Shown in pieces: positions 14,107 through 22,846 of a stretch of DNA of 59,824 nt. The position numbers were made by a program, and so were the translations under genes. The stretch is from the IMG/VR virus record IMGVR_UViG_3300020385_000016, positions 1-59,824 of that record; one strand, given 5' to 3'. Every line of letters starts with the position of its first letter. The stretch's first letter is position 1. The notes under the pieces were generated by a model. It was given only the letters and a program-made list of their open reading frames with translations, did not search any database and was not told the origin of the DNA. The DNA is from a virus.

Positions 14107-14880
14107 CTAAAACGGTGTTGCCGCTCCAGTTGATTTCTCTTCCACATCTGCTTTTGTTTGCACGTTACCTTTTGAAACATTATTAGAAAAGTCTTTTGAA
14201 TTTAAATACAAAGACTTATCTTTCTGTCCCATGATTCTGTCCATCGTCACAACCCAACCATACCAAGAACCTTTGTCGTTCTTTTGTAGATTTGATTGAA
14301 GATTGTAAACAACCCCATGCATAGGTGGTACAGCAAATCCGCCTTTACCATCGTCAATTTGAACAGACTTCATCATTGAATTCCATTTTTTACTGACGCT
14401 CAACTGTGTTGATTTCATAGTAATTAAAGCTGGACTATATCCACCCTGTTTGTTTTCGACCTGTACATAGTAATAAGCAGTCTCTTCTAAATAGTTACCA
14501 TTTGGTAATCTAATTTTAGAGCCTTCTCTCTTACCTGTTTGTATCACCGGACTTCCTGGTGAGTGAGTTGCTACAGGCGCACCTGGACCATCTCCTCTAT
14601 CAGACCATTCCGGATAGTCTTTTTTATAGTAGCAAGGAATAACCTTGATACCTTTTTTACCATCGTATAACTCGCTGGTAACTGTATTATAGATCATACC
14701 AGGTTTGGCACCCTCTATAAATTTACTATCACCATCTGTTACTTGTGGTGAAAGTTGTCCCAAGATTCTGATAAACGGTAACGCCATATCTTCTTGCGTC
14801 ATGTTTTCAAAACCTTTTTGCAGATCATCTCCGAATAACGAAACTGATCCTGTGTTTTTAGCTTTTATTTCATTAGCCAT
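14107..14880 (-). CDS. Probable single-stranded DNA-binding protein (257 aa)
   Basis: No exact motif can be cited, but the plan fits phage SSB-like proteins of marine phages: a beta-rich core with aromatic residues (KVIPCYYKKDYPEWSD, YYYVQVENKQGG, KGSWYGWVVTMDRIMG) and a low-complexity charged C-terminal tail. It is encoded in the replication operon before the primase and followed by a hairpin that would favour high expression. The function is inferred. Confidence 0.55.
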   Translation of the reverse strand: MANEIKAKNTGSVSLFGDDLQKGFENMTQEDMALPFIRILGQLSPQVTDGDSKFIEGAKPGMIYNTVTSELYDGKKGIKVIPCYYKKDYPEWSDRGDGPGAPVATHSPGSPVIQTGKREGSKIRLPNGNYLEETAYYYVQVENKQGGYSPALITMKSTQLSVSKKWNSMMKSVQIDDGKGGFAVPPMHGVVYNLQSNLQKNDKGSWYGWVVTMDRIMGQKDKSLYLNSKDFSNNVSKGNVQTKADVEEKSTGAATPF

Positions 14881-14894
14881 TATACATCCTCCAT

Positions 14895-15458
14895 TTATTT
14901 TTTCCGGCTGATTTTTGTTTTGTCTTTAATCCAAAGATTAAAAACATCAGAAGGCATGTCAAGACCGGCCTTGACACGCTCCTCATATAGAGCAGTTAAT
15001 GTATTCCACGCCACATCAGATTTCTGCTGCGGAGTAAACCCATTTTCTGCTGCAAGGTTCAACAATTGTTTCGCCTTGTCATCTTCTCCCTTACCAAAAG
15101 TTACAAAGACATTGTTTTTAATAATATCTCCTAGTTTTTGGTCACGAAGCCATTGATAGGCACTCTCTCTTGCTAAATCATCTTTTTTGAGAGTAGCCCT
15201 AAATTCTTTTTTAACAGAAACTTTACTACCATCTGCTAGTTTTATTTCTGATAATCCCTGTTCTGAAAGAAGCTCTGGAATAACTCTAGAACTAATATCA
15301 TCTGCTTCAGCTTTTTTAGCTTTTAACTTCTCTTCTAGTTCTTCTATTTCATCTTCTTTATTCTTTAACAATATACACTGCTGTGCAATGTCTGTTACTT
15401 CAACGTTATCCAACATATCTTTTGTGTCTTCTAACATCATATTTTTTACTTCACTCAT
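14895..15458 (-). CDS. Coiled-coil replication-region protein (187 aa)
   Basis: Residues about 30-60 form a charged coiled coil (NKEDEIEELEEKLKAKKAEA). Beyond it lies a mixed domain with KLADGSKVSVKKEFRATL and AYQWLRDQKLGDIIKNN. Similar proteins often lie next to SSB genes in podovirus-like marine phages; the role is unknown. It has a good ribosome site and a short gap to the next gene. Confidence 0.6.
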   Translation of the reverse strand: MSEVKNMMLEDTKDMLDNVEVTDIAQQCILLKNKEDEIEELEEKLKAKKAEADDISSRVIPELLSEQGLSEIKLADGSKVSVKKEFRATLKKDDLARESAYQWLRDQKLGDIIKNNVFVTFGKGEDDKAKQLLNLAAENGFTPQQKSDVAWNTLTALYEERVKAGLDMPSDVFNLWIKDKTKISRKK

Positions 15459-15460
15459 TA

Positions 15461-15868
15461 TTATCCTTTCTGATAAAGATCGAAATTTATTGGATAGTAT
15501 TTAGCCTCTCGTCGATCCCATTTCAAGAGATTAAATTTACCGTTTGTTTTATCACAAACGATTGCACAAGATATTCCTATAATAGCAGGATCTCCTGTTA
15601 ACAATACGTAGTCTTGTTCTCTAAAGTCTCTTAAGTTTTTTTGCATTTTAAAAACAAAAGGACTTGATGAGAATATTATCTGTGAATCTGGGCCATAGTT
15701 AGGCAAACAGATTACAAGATAACCAAAATCAGATGCACCTAAAATATTTATATTTGCAGGTGGATGTTGTAGTACATACACAAATTTTTCTTCAGGGTTG
15801 TTTTTTTTAAAGTCTAAAAACTCTGCTAAAGAATTTGGTTTATATAATTCAAAAATTTTATTCTTCAT
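15461..15868 (-). CDS. First gene of the leftward replication operon, unknown (135 aa)
   Basis: Globular protein with hydrophobic strands (KFVYVLQHPP, FGYLVICLPNYG, YVLLTGDPAIIGISCAIVCD). No domain recognised. It begins 13 bases left of a bidirectional promoter, so it should be expressed together with primase, helicase and PolA. Confidence 0.6.
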   Translation of the reverse strand: MKNKIFELYKPNSLAEFLDFKKNNPEEKFVYVLQHPPANINILGASDFGYLVICLPNYGPDSQIIFSSSPFVFKMQKNLRDFREQDYVLLTGDPAIIGISCAIVCDKTNGKFNLLKWDRREAKYYPINFDLYQKG

Positions 15869-15880
15869 TCTATTATTCTC

Positions 15881-15917
15881 TTGACAATCTATATAGTAGT
15901 TATTATATACTTGTCAA
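15881..15917. promoter_or_regulatory. Bidirectional promoter between replication operon and SNF2 gene
   Basis: Rightward: TTGACA 15881-15886, 17-base spacer, TATATA 15904-15909. Leftward: TTGACA on the minus strand at 15917-15912 with TATAGA 18 bases further (15893-15888). The two overlap face to face, so polymerases may compete. The GGG-containing operator arm of other promoters is absent here. Confidence 0.65.
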
Positions 15918-15928
15918 GTAGAAAGAAT

Positions 15929-17362
15929 ATGAATTATAAATTTAAGACAAAGCCATACAAGCATCAGCTGACGGCATTAGAAAAATCAGTTGATAAAAAA
16001 GAATACGGTTACTTTATGGAAATGGGTACCGGTAAATCTAAAGTGTTAGTTGATAACATGGCTATGCTTTATGATAAAGGTAAAATAAATGGGGCGCTTA
16101 TTATAGCACCAAAAGGTGTATATAGAAATTGGTTAGAACAAGAAATTCCTATACATTTAGCTAGTCACATAAAACCCAAAATGGTATTATGGACTGCTTT
16201 AACATCCAAAACAAAGGAAAAAGAATATCAAACTTTATTTGAAACAGGCTTTGACCTACATGTCCTTATCATGAATGTTGAAGCATTTAGTACAAAAAAA
16301 GGTGCTGAATTTGCTTATAAATTTTTAAGAACTCATAAGACACTTATGGCTGTAGATGAATCTACAACTATCAAAAACCCTTCAGCTAAAAGAACTAAAA
16401 CAATTATTACTTTAGGTAAGCATGCAACTTATAGACGTATTCTTACAGGTTCTCCTGTTACTAAATCACCATTAGATTTATATAGTCAATGCACATTTTT
16501 AGATGAAGGTTTATTAGATTTTACATCTTACTATGCTTTTAGAAATAGATATGCACATATGGTAGAAAGAAATTTTGGTGGTCGTAGAGTACAGATTGTA
16601 GGTAGTTATCAAAGATTAGATGAACTAGAAAAAACATTAAAAAAGTTTTCTTATAGAGTACAAAAAAAAGATTGTTTAGATTTACCTAAAAAGATATTTA
16701 TAAACAGAACAGTGGAATTAACTTCTGAACAAGATAAAGCTTATCAAACTATGAAATCTGCAGCTCTTGCTACATTAAAAGGCAAGATGGCTACCGCTCC
16801 ACACACCTTAACTCAATTAATGCGATTACATCAAATTACTTGTGGTCATTTTAAATCTGATGACGGTGAGATAACTAATTTAAAACATAATAGAATAACA
16901 GAATTAATGGATGTTATGGACGAAATGGAAGGCAAAGTTATTATATGGGCTAATTATATTCATGACATAGAAGAAATTGTAAAAACAGTTAAGAAAGAAC
17001 ATGGAGATAATTCTATTGTACAATATTATGGTGCTATCTCATCTGACGACAGACAGAAAGCTATTAAAGAATTTCAAGATCCTAAATCTCCTGTAAAATA
17101 CTTTGTAGGTAACACACAAACAGGTGGTTATGGTATTACATTAACGGCGGCAAGCAATGTAATTTATTATTCTAACAGTTATGATTTAGAGAAAAGATTA
17201 CAATCAGAAGATAGAGCACATAGAATAGGTCAACATAAACCTGTGACTTACGTAGATCTTATTGCTCCAAAGACTGTTGATGAAAAAATAATAAAAGCAT
17301 TAAGAGGTAAAATTAATATTGCATCTCAAATTATGGGTGATACTTTAGACGCCTGGATATGA
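15929..17362 (+). CDS. SNF2-like superfamily 2 helicase (477 aa)
   Basis: The ATG at 15929 behind GAAAG is chosen; upstream codons lie in the promoter. Walker A MEMGTGKSK near residue 32, Walker B-like AVDESTTIKN near 140, motif III LTGSPVTKSPLDLY, a second RecA lobe with VIIWANY, QYYGAISSDDRQKAI, FVGNTQTGGYGITLTAA and motif VI SEDRAHRIGQHKPV. This is the complete SNF2 set, an ATP-driven DNA translocase likely for replication fork or recombination work. ATGA coupling to the next gene. Confidence 0.9.
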   Translation: MNYKFKTKPYKHQLTALEKSVDKKEYGYFMEMGTGKSKVLVDNMAMLYDKGKINGALIIAPKGVYRNWLEQEIPIHLASHIKPKMVLWTALTSKTKEKEYQTLFETGFDLHVLIMNVEAFSTKKGAEFAYKFLRTHKTLMAVDESTTIKNPSAKRTKTIITLGKHATYRRILTGSPVTKSPLDLYSQCTFLDEGLLDFTSYYAFRNRYAHMVERNFGGRRVQIVGSYQRLDELEKTLKKFSYRVQKKDCLDLPKKIFINRTVELTSEQDKAYQTMKSAALATLKGKMATAPHTLTQLMRLHQITCGHFKSDDGEITNLKHNRITELMDVMDEMEGKVIIWANYIHDIEEIVKTVKKEHGDNSIVQYYGAISSDDRQKAIKEFQDPKSPVKYFVGNTQTGGYGITLTAASNVIYYSNSYDLEKRLQSEDRAHRIGQHKPVTYVDLIAPKTVDEKIIKALRGKINIASQIMGDTLDAWI

Positions 17363-17574
17363 AACCTATAATTATAACTTTACTTTATCTTACCTTTGGT
17401 AATGAAATTAAGATGGAAACCTTTGAAATCAATACAACTTGTGATAGTTGGTTTCATACAAATGTAGCACAAATAGAGAATAAAAAGAAAACATTGTTCT
17501 CTGGCAGAACCTATCATGTGTATAAAGATAAAAAAGTTATTGGTTATATCTGTGCGGACGAACCACCACAATGA
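17359..17574 (+). CDS. Small protein with signal-like N-terminus (71 aa)
   Basis: KPIIITLLYLTFGNE forms a short hydrophobic start; the rest (FEINTTCDSWF, GRTYHVYKDKKVIGYICADE) has two cysteines that could pair. Probably exported or membrane associated. It ends three bases before the convergent SAM decarboxylase gene; no clear terminator lies between. Confidence 0.6.
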   Translation: MKPIIITLLYLTFGNEIKMETFEINTTCDSWFHTNVAQIENKKKTLFSGRTYHVYKDKKVIGYICADEPPQ

Positions 17575-17577
17575 ATC

Positions 17578-17955
17578 CTAAAGATCAACTAATCCTGTTT
17601 CTCTGTTTAAATATTTATATTCTATTTTATGTATATCAAAATCTTTCATGATTTTTTTACATATATCTGTAGGATCAAAATCACCACAACTATAAACATC
17701 TAATTGCATTAATGCAGGTTTAGGTTCATCCCAAATATGCATAGCAATGTGTGAAGTTTCTATTATTGCAACTGCTGTAATACCTCTATTACCTGGCATA
17801 TCACAGTATTTTACATAAGGACCCATAAAGACTTTCATATCAATGGATTCTATAAAACCTAACATCCAATCTTTTAGCCACTCTGCATCTGTCGGGGGTT
17901 TACTAGCTTCGGCACGAATAATAAGATGCTTATGCACCAGAAGACTATTTTTCAT
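17578..17955 (-). CDS. speD: S-adenosylmethionine decarboxylase proenzyme, SpeD/SpeH-like (125 aa)
   Basis: IIETSHIAMHIWDEPKPA near residues 64-81 contains the Ser-His pair at which bacterial AdoMetDC proenzymes self-cleave to form the pyruvoyl group, and LQLDVYSCGDF-like sequence (MQLDVYSCGDFDP, 84-96) holds the conserved Cys. The length matches the short bacterial class. It supplies the aminopropyl donor for spermidine synthesis. No spermidine synthase is present, so it would feed host polyamine synthesis, perhaps to help pack DNA. Confidence 0.85.
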   Translation of the reverse strand: MKNSLLVHKHLIIRAEASKPPTDAEWLKDWMLGFIESIDMKVFMGPYVKYCDMPGNRGITAVAIIETSHIAMHIWDEPKPALMQLDVYSCGDFDPTDICKKIMKDFDIHKIEYKYLNRETGLVDL

Positions 17956-17958
17956 GAG

Positions 17959-18411
17959 CTAGATTTCTTCGTATTGAGTCTTACCAGCGTCATTACGAAA
18001 TGCACGCAAAGTTTGTTTACGATTACCATCTTCGTTGTAAGAAAAATGTAACCATCCGCTTGCCGGATCTCCTGTGTAAAATTCTAAAATTCCTTGATCA
18101 AATTCTGTGTTATCTACGATCCAGTTAAATACTTCCATATTATCATGACCGTGACATTCGAAGTCTGCCGCTTGGCCTTTGCAATGCTGGGATTTTCTAC
18201 TACTACCGATTTTTTCGCTGAGATTTTCAGAACGGTATCCGCTTGAAATCATTACCGGTCCAAACTGATCTCTTACGGGTTGCAATACGTTTTCGCAAAG
18301 CAATCTTAAATTTTCTGTGTGTTCTTCTGTAGGTTGATTAGATATACCATGACGCTCCGCTGTCTGCGATTTTGTGAGCTCTGATAAAGAAAAATTAGAA
18401 GTTAACTTCAT
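17959..18411 (-). CDS. M15-type peptidase, endolysin (150 aa)
   Basis: SSGYRSENLSEKIGSSRKSQHCKG (residues about 57-80) with SQHCKGQAADFE gives the zinc ligands His and Asp, and GWLHFSY near 122 the third ligand His and the base. This is the Peptidase_M15_3 type, a D,D- or L,D-carboxypeptidase-like cell wall enzyme. It lies next to a one-TM protein, consistent with a lysis pair. No signal peptide. Confidence 0.85.
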   Translation of the reverse strand: MKLTSNFSLSELTKSQTAERHGISNQPTEEHTENLRLLCENVLQPVRDQFGPVMISSGYRSENLSEKIGSSRKSQHCKGQAADFECHGHDNMEVFNWIVDNTEFDQGILEFYTGDPASGWLHFSYNEDGNRKQTLRAFRNDAGKTQYEEI

Positions 18412-18602
18412 CCTATTACCTTATCTAACACAAAGATGACTGCTGTTCCCGCAACAGTTAAAAGAACCCAATAGAACTTGTCTATCTTACCGCCCAATTT
18501 TTCTACGTCTTGGTGTACGTGTGATAAATTCTTTTTGACGCCTGATATGTGTCCATACAGGGATAAAATATGTTCTCTTGTTGTTTTAGGTTTCATACCC
18601 AT
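18408..18602 (-). CDS. One-TM protein, holin-like (64 aa)
   Basis: Soluble helical N-terminal part (HISGVKKNLSHVHQDVEKLGGKID) and a C-terminal membrane helix (FYWVLLTVAGTAVIFVLDKVIG), a plan like XhlA-type holin partners. ATGA overlap with the endolysin gene supports a joint lysis role. A second holin candidate is the two-TM protein at 50225-50608. Confidence 0.55.
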   Translation of the reverse strand: MGMKPKTTREHILSLYGHISGVKKNLSHVHQDVEKLGGKIDKFYWVLLTVAGTAVIFVLDKVIG

Positions 18603-21600
18603 TACGTAATGCCTCTTTGTTTTAATCTTATAGCTTGTTCGTCCGGCGATAATAATGCCATTTCTGTAGATGTCAATTGTGTTACTGGATCTATTTTAGG
18701 CAAAGCCGCAGCTGCTGCTACTGGCTCTGGTTGTTTTGGTAAAGGTGGTGTTTTAATTTCTGATACTTGCGTAGCTGGTGCAAAAGTTTGATCTTCAAGC
18801 TTCACACCTGATTGAGTAGGTTCTGGATCAGTTGTAATGTCATAAGGAAAAGCGCCATTTAAATCACCGTCCTCTAATAAATCCATAATATCTTCTAGCT
18901 CACTTTCAGGAAACATATTTTCTTCATCAACATATAGATCTTTACCTTTCCTACCTGTTTTTTCTAAATTGTTTTCAAGTGTTTCAATTTTTTCTTCAAA
19001 TCTTGGAATAGAAAAACTTAAAGGTTTAAATTCTCCATCTATAACGCTGTCAATTTGACCAGACGGCAATCTTCTTTCATCTGCCTCATCAAAAATAAAA
19101 TCTTCATCTAATCCTATATCTGTCATTGTTTTAAATGCGTTGTAAATTCTTTGTTGTTCTCTCCAAGCAAATCTTTGTTGTTTAATAAAGTCGGATTCAA
19201 TTTGTGCTTTAGTTCTATTTAATTTGTACATGTCACTTCCTTTAGGAGCTTCTGTTCTAATTTTTTTAAGATCAGATACAATAAATTCCATTGATCTTTT
19301 TAGATTTACTTTTTGTGGTTTAATACCAGTACCTAATCCTAGTAAAACATCTTCAAGATCATAGCTTTGTCCTGTGCCAGTTAATTTTTCTCTAAAGCCA
19401 TAGTATAATTGTTTACCTGTTGTAAAAGCACCAGGTGCTACAGTCTCTAATAAATGCTGTGTGCTTTGTAAAAACTTTTCATTGAAATCTGCTAAATCAC
19501 TATAAATTGCACCACCACTTTTTTTCTTATTATTTCTTATTTCAGATATTGTTTCGTAAAATATAGTTTTGTTTACAAATGGAGCTAAAAATTCTCCAAA
19601 AGGTCCATCTCCTGAAAAAGCAAAATCCATTAAAAATCTATCTATGCTTTGAGGATTCATTTTTTGTTCTTTTAATTTTGTAAAAGCTGCTCTAATAGGT
19701 CGAGTTACTGTATCATAGGGAAGGAAGGTAGATAAATCTACAACTTTAAATTCACCTTCATCATTAGGTTTTGTTACTGCAATTAAATTAGAATTTCTTT
19801 GAAATTCTGGAGCTACATATCTTCTATATCTATCCATTAAGTCTTCACTTATTCCTGTCACCGCTCCGTATATTCCTTTTGCAGCCATAGATGCACCACC
19901 AAGAGTTACAAACTGACCCATTAATCCTCTGTATCCCATTTCTCTTAACACAGGATCATCCGTAGCTATTTCTCTTAAACTAGTTCTCATACTTAAATAA
20001 CTTGTTCTTGTCATTTCAGCAGGGAAAGATACGAAGTTACCAAGTGGTAATGTTCTTACTGCTTTAATAGCATCGGGTACCATACTATATGTTGGCATTG
20101 TATTTCTTACATACCATGCTGAAGCTTGTTTAACAGCTTCATCAAGATCCATTTTAGATCCATCAAATTTAGTTTTGCTTAATTTTTGTCCAGCCACCTC
20201 TCTAAACCATTTTTCCATTTTAGGTAAACTCTTACCAGAAAAATCTGTTAGATAAGATTTGTACCAGTTATAAGCATACCATTTCCAAACGTTATCTCCT
20301 CCTGCATAAACTCTACTAGCTGTTCTTAATAATCCTTTTGTCTCTAAATATTTTGTAAGTTGATCTGTATCTTTAATATTGTTTTTTCTAATAGCTCTTA
20401 ACACAGCACCTAATTCAGCTGCAACTATGTTTTCATCTAATGCACCGTATTTAATTCCTTCATCTATATTTGCTAAAACTCTTTTCTCTGCTTCAGGTCC
20501 TAATTTTCCAGCATTAAAAATATCATCTACTGTCATTTGAATTGAGTTTTGTAATGAAGCTCTATTACCTAACAGTCCTCTGTTGATTACAAACATAGCT
20601 GCTGATGAAAAGTTTCTTGTTTGTGTAGCAGGAGACAATACAGTTTTACCATATTGAGCTGCAACTTTAAATTGTAGAAAGTTTTTGTACACAGGTAATT
20701 GTGCTAAAGCATCTAATGGTCCTTTAAGAGTTGTCATTCTATTAATCATATCTGCTGGGCCAAATAATTTACTTGCATCTGATTTTAATAAACCAAGTCC
20801 ATCTATTTTTCCTACTCTTGTTACAGCTTTACCTAATTTATCTGCTGTAATTTCATATCCAAATTCAGCAGCTTCTCTTGTTTTAAATAATTGTTTAGAC
20901 TGAACCAATGCTTGACCCAATCTATCAAACATAATTTTATTTGTGCTTTGCGTAGCTAAATTAGATACCGTTTGCAAAACAACATTTTTCATATTGTTTT
21001 CTTCACCCATTACTTTTCTAATTACATCGGGTAATTCTTCTCCTGTAGATATAACGTTATCTGATCTTAATTTCTTTTTAGATATTTCTGTAATAGTTTG
21101 AATAGGATCTCTGTTATCTGTTTTTGCAAATTCTATAATATCATTAACTTGATCTTTAGCTAATTTACTTCTAGCTACAGCTGCAGTTGTGCCATCTCTT
21201 CTAGCCATTTTTATAGCTGTTTCTTTTAAATCTTTATTTTTATTTATAACTCCTAGAGCAAATTTAACTGCATCTTTAAATTCTTTTGATGCTTCATTCA
21301 CCGAGTAATTAGGATTAGTAAATACAGCATATGATTTTCTCATATAACCTTTAATATTATTTTCTAGAGATTCTTTTATTAAAGAATCACCAGGTAATAA
21401 TTCTGCAAATGTTTTTTTAGTTTCTATTAATATTTTATTTAATGCTTTTGCTGCAGGTCTCAACTCTTTAGGTAAAGCAGATAAAGCTTTTTGATTTTTA
21501 AAATATTCTAATACATCATCAAGATGTTTATCTTGCAGTGATGGAGAAGCTAATTTACTATTGTATATTTTTTTAGAACCTTGCGCTAAATCATACGCTT

Positions 21601-22843
21601 TTTTTTCTAAACTATCTAATAATTTTTCTACTACTCTTGCTTTAGCTGTAATTTCTTTTTGTCCTCTTGTAGAAATAGCTGCAAGCTCTGGTGTAAATCT
21701 TGATATAGATCTTAAATAAGCTAAACCATTGTCTACTTTTTTTAATGAACTCTTTAATGGATTAGTGGAGTCAACACTAAACATTCTCCAGTTTTCAAAT
21801 TTAGGTAACTCTACAGTTGTTTTAGTTAAACCTCCTACTTTACCTCTTGATACTAAAGGTAATAAAACTCTTGATGTAATTTGTGTTCCAATCGCTCCAG
21901 GCGCAGCTTGAATAGTTCTTCCTATTGCTGGTAAAACAACTTTATCTTTAGCTGCTAATTTAGATACAGGATTAATAACTGTAGCTTCAGCTACTTTACT
22001 TCCTATTTTTCCTACTGTTAATGTAGGTTTATATATTCCATATTTAAAACCTAAAGCTAATCCTTTACCTACAAGTGGTATACCACCACCAATAAGAGCT
22101 CCTTCTTGTCCATACTTTAATTTATTAATAAATCTAGCAGTAGCTAGATCTCTTCCCTCTAATCCTTTTTCATCTACTTTTTTTGTAAATAGTGTTGGCA
22201 TATCTGCGTCAGACAATGCCATATCAGCTAGACCTAAAGATAACGCTCCTCTACCAGAACGCAAGGCTACGTTTGCTCCTGCTTTAAAATATTTATTTTT
22301 AATTTTACCTAAAGTTTTATTTGTAAGTTTAGATATATTTTTTAACTTTGAAACTTTATCAAGGTTTCCTAATATTTTAAAAGCAATGGTACTAGGTACA
22401 CCATATTGAACTAGTAATGCACTAGAATCTCCTAAAAAAGTATTTGGATTACCATGTTTATTTAAAAACTTTCTAGTTGTTTCATCAAGTTTTTTTGTTA
22501 AGTTTGAATCAAAAACATAATCTATTCCTGCGGTACCAAATTCTAAAATTGATTTAACAGCACCCACACCACCTTTTACAATAGCTCTTTCTACTTCTCT
22601 AGCGGTGTCTCTTTGTTCATCTGTTTCTTTTATTACATCTTTATAAGGATCAGGTTGCCCTAATTCTTTTGCTTTCATTTCGTTGAATTGAATTATTGGA
22701 CCAAAGCCAGTTGTAAATCTTAACCAAGATAATGGATTGTTAACTAATGTACCGGCTTTTTCTTCTAGTAAACCTTGCTCATCAGCATCTTGTAAGAGTG
22801 CTTTGAAATCCTTTTCTTTAGGGATTCTAAACATGTCAGACAT
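18602..22843 (-). CDS. Very large virion or internal ejection protein (1413 aa)
   Basis: Starts with RIPKEKDFKALLQDADEQG; the middle is long-helical with alternating basic and hydrophobic stretches (KVSKLKNISKLTNKTLGKIK, VALRSGRGALSLGLADMAL). The last 120 residues are acidic and proline-rich (KPPLPKQPEPVAAAAALPK-like). Size and place at the end of the late block fit internal DNA-ejection proteins of podoviruses. No transglycosylase motif could be identified. Assignment by position only. Confidence 0.5.
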   Translation of the reverse strand: MSDMFRIPKEKDFKALLQDADEQGLLEEKAGTLVNNPLSWLRFTTGFGPIIQFNEMKAKELGQPDPYKDVIKETDEQRDTAREVERAIVKGGVGAVKSILEFGTAGIDYVFDSNLTKKLDETTRKFLNKHGNPNTFLGDSSALLVQYGVPSTIAFKILGNLDKVSKLKNISKLTNKTLGKIKNKYFKAGANVALRSGRGALSLGLADMALSDADMPTLFTKKVDEKGLEGRDLATARFINKLKYGQEGALIGGGIPLVGKGLALGFKYGIYKPTLTVGKIGSKVAEATVINPVSKLAAKDKVVLPAIGRTIQAAPGAIGTQITSRVLLPLVSRGKVGGLTKTTVELPKFENWRMFSVDSTNPLKSSLKKVDNGLAYLRSISRFTPELAAISTRGQKEITAKARVVEKLLDSLEKKAYDLAQGSKKIYNSKLASPSLQDKHLDDVLEYFKNQKALSALPKELRPAAKALNKILIETKKTFAELLPGDSLIKESLENNIKGYMRKSYAVFTNPNYSVNEASKEFKDAVKFALGVINKNKDLKETAIKMARRDGTTAAVARSKLAKDQVNDIIEFAKTDNRDPIQTITEISKKKLRSDNVISTGEELPDVIRKVMGEENNMKNVVLQTVSNLATQSTNKIMFDRLGQALVQSKQLFKTREAAEFGYEITADKLGKAVTRVGKIDGLGLLKSDASKLFGPADMINRMTTLKGPLDALAQLPVYKNFLQFKVAAQYGKTVLSPATQTRNFSSAAMFVINRGLLGNRASLQNSIQMTVDDIFNAGKLGPEAEKRVLANIDEGIKYGALDENIVAAELGAVLRAIRKNNIKDTDQLTKYLETKGLLRTASRVYAGGDNVWKWYAYNWYKSYLTDFSGKSLPKMEKWFREVAGQKLSKTKFDGSKMDLDEAVKQASAWYVRNTMPTYSMVPDAIKAVRTLPLGNFVSFPAEMTRTSYLSMRTSLREIATDDPVLREMGYRGLMGQFVTLGGASMAAKGIYGAVTGISEDLMDRYRRYVAPEFQRNSNLIAVTKPNDEGEFKVVDLSTFLPYDTVTRPIRAAFTKLKEQKMNPQSIDRFLMDFAFSGDGPFGEFLAPFVNKTIFYETISEIRNNKKKSGGAIYSDLADFNEKFLQSTQHLLETVAPGAFTTGKQLYYGFREKLTGTGQSYDLEDVLLGLGTGIKPQKVNLKRSMEFIVSDLKKIRTEAPKGSDMYKLNRTKAQIESDFIKQQRFAWREQQRIYNAFKTMTDIGLDEDFIFDEADERRLPSGQIDSVIDGEFKPLSFSIPRFEEKIETLENNLEKTGRKGKDLYVDEENMFPESELEDIMDLLEDGDLNGAFPYDITTDPEPTQSGVKLEDQTFAPATQVSEIKTPPLPKQPEPVAAAAALPKIDPVTQLTSTEMALLSPDEQAIRLKQRGIT

Positions 22844-22846
22844 AGA

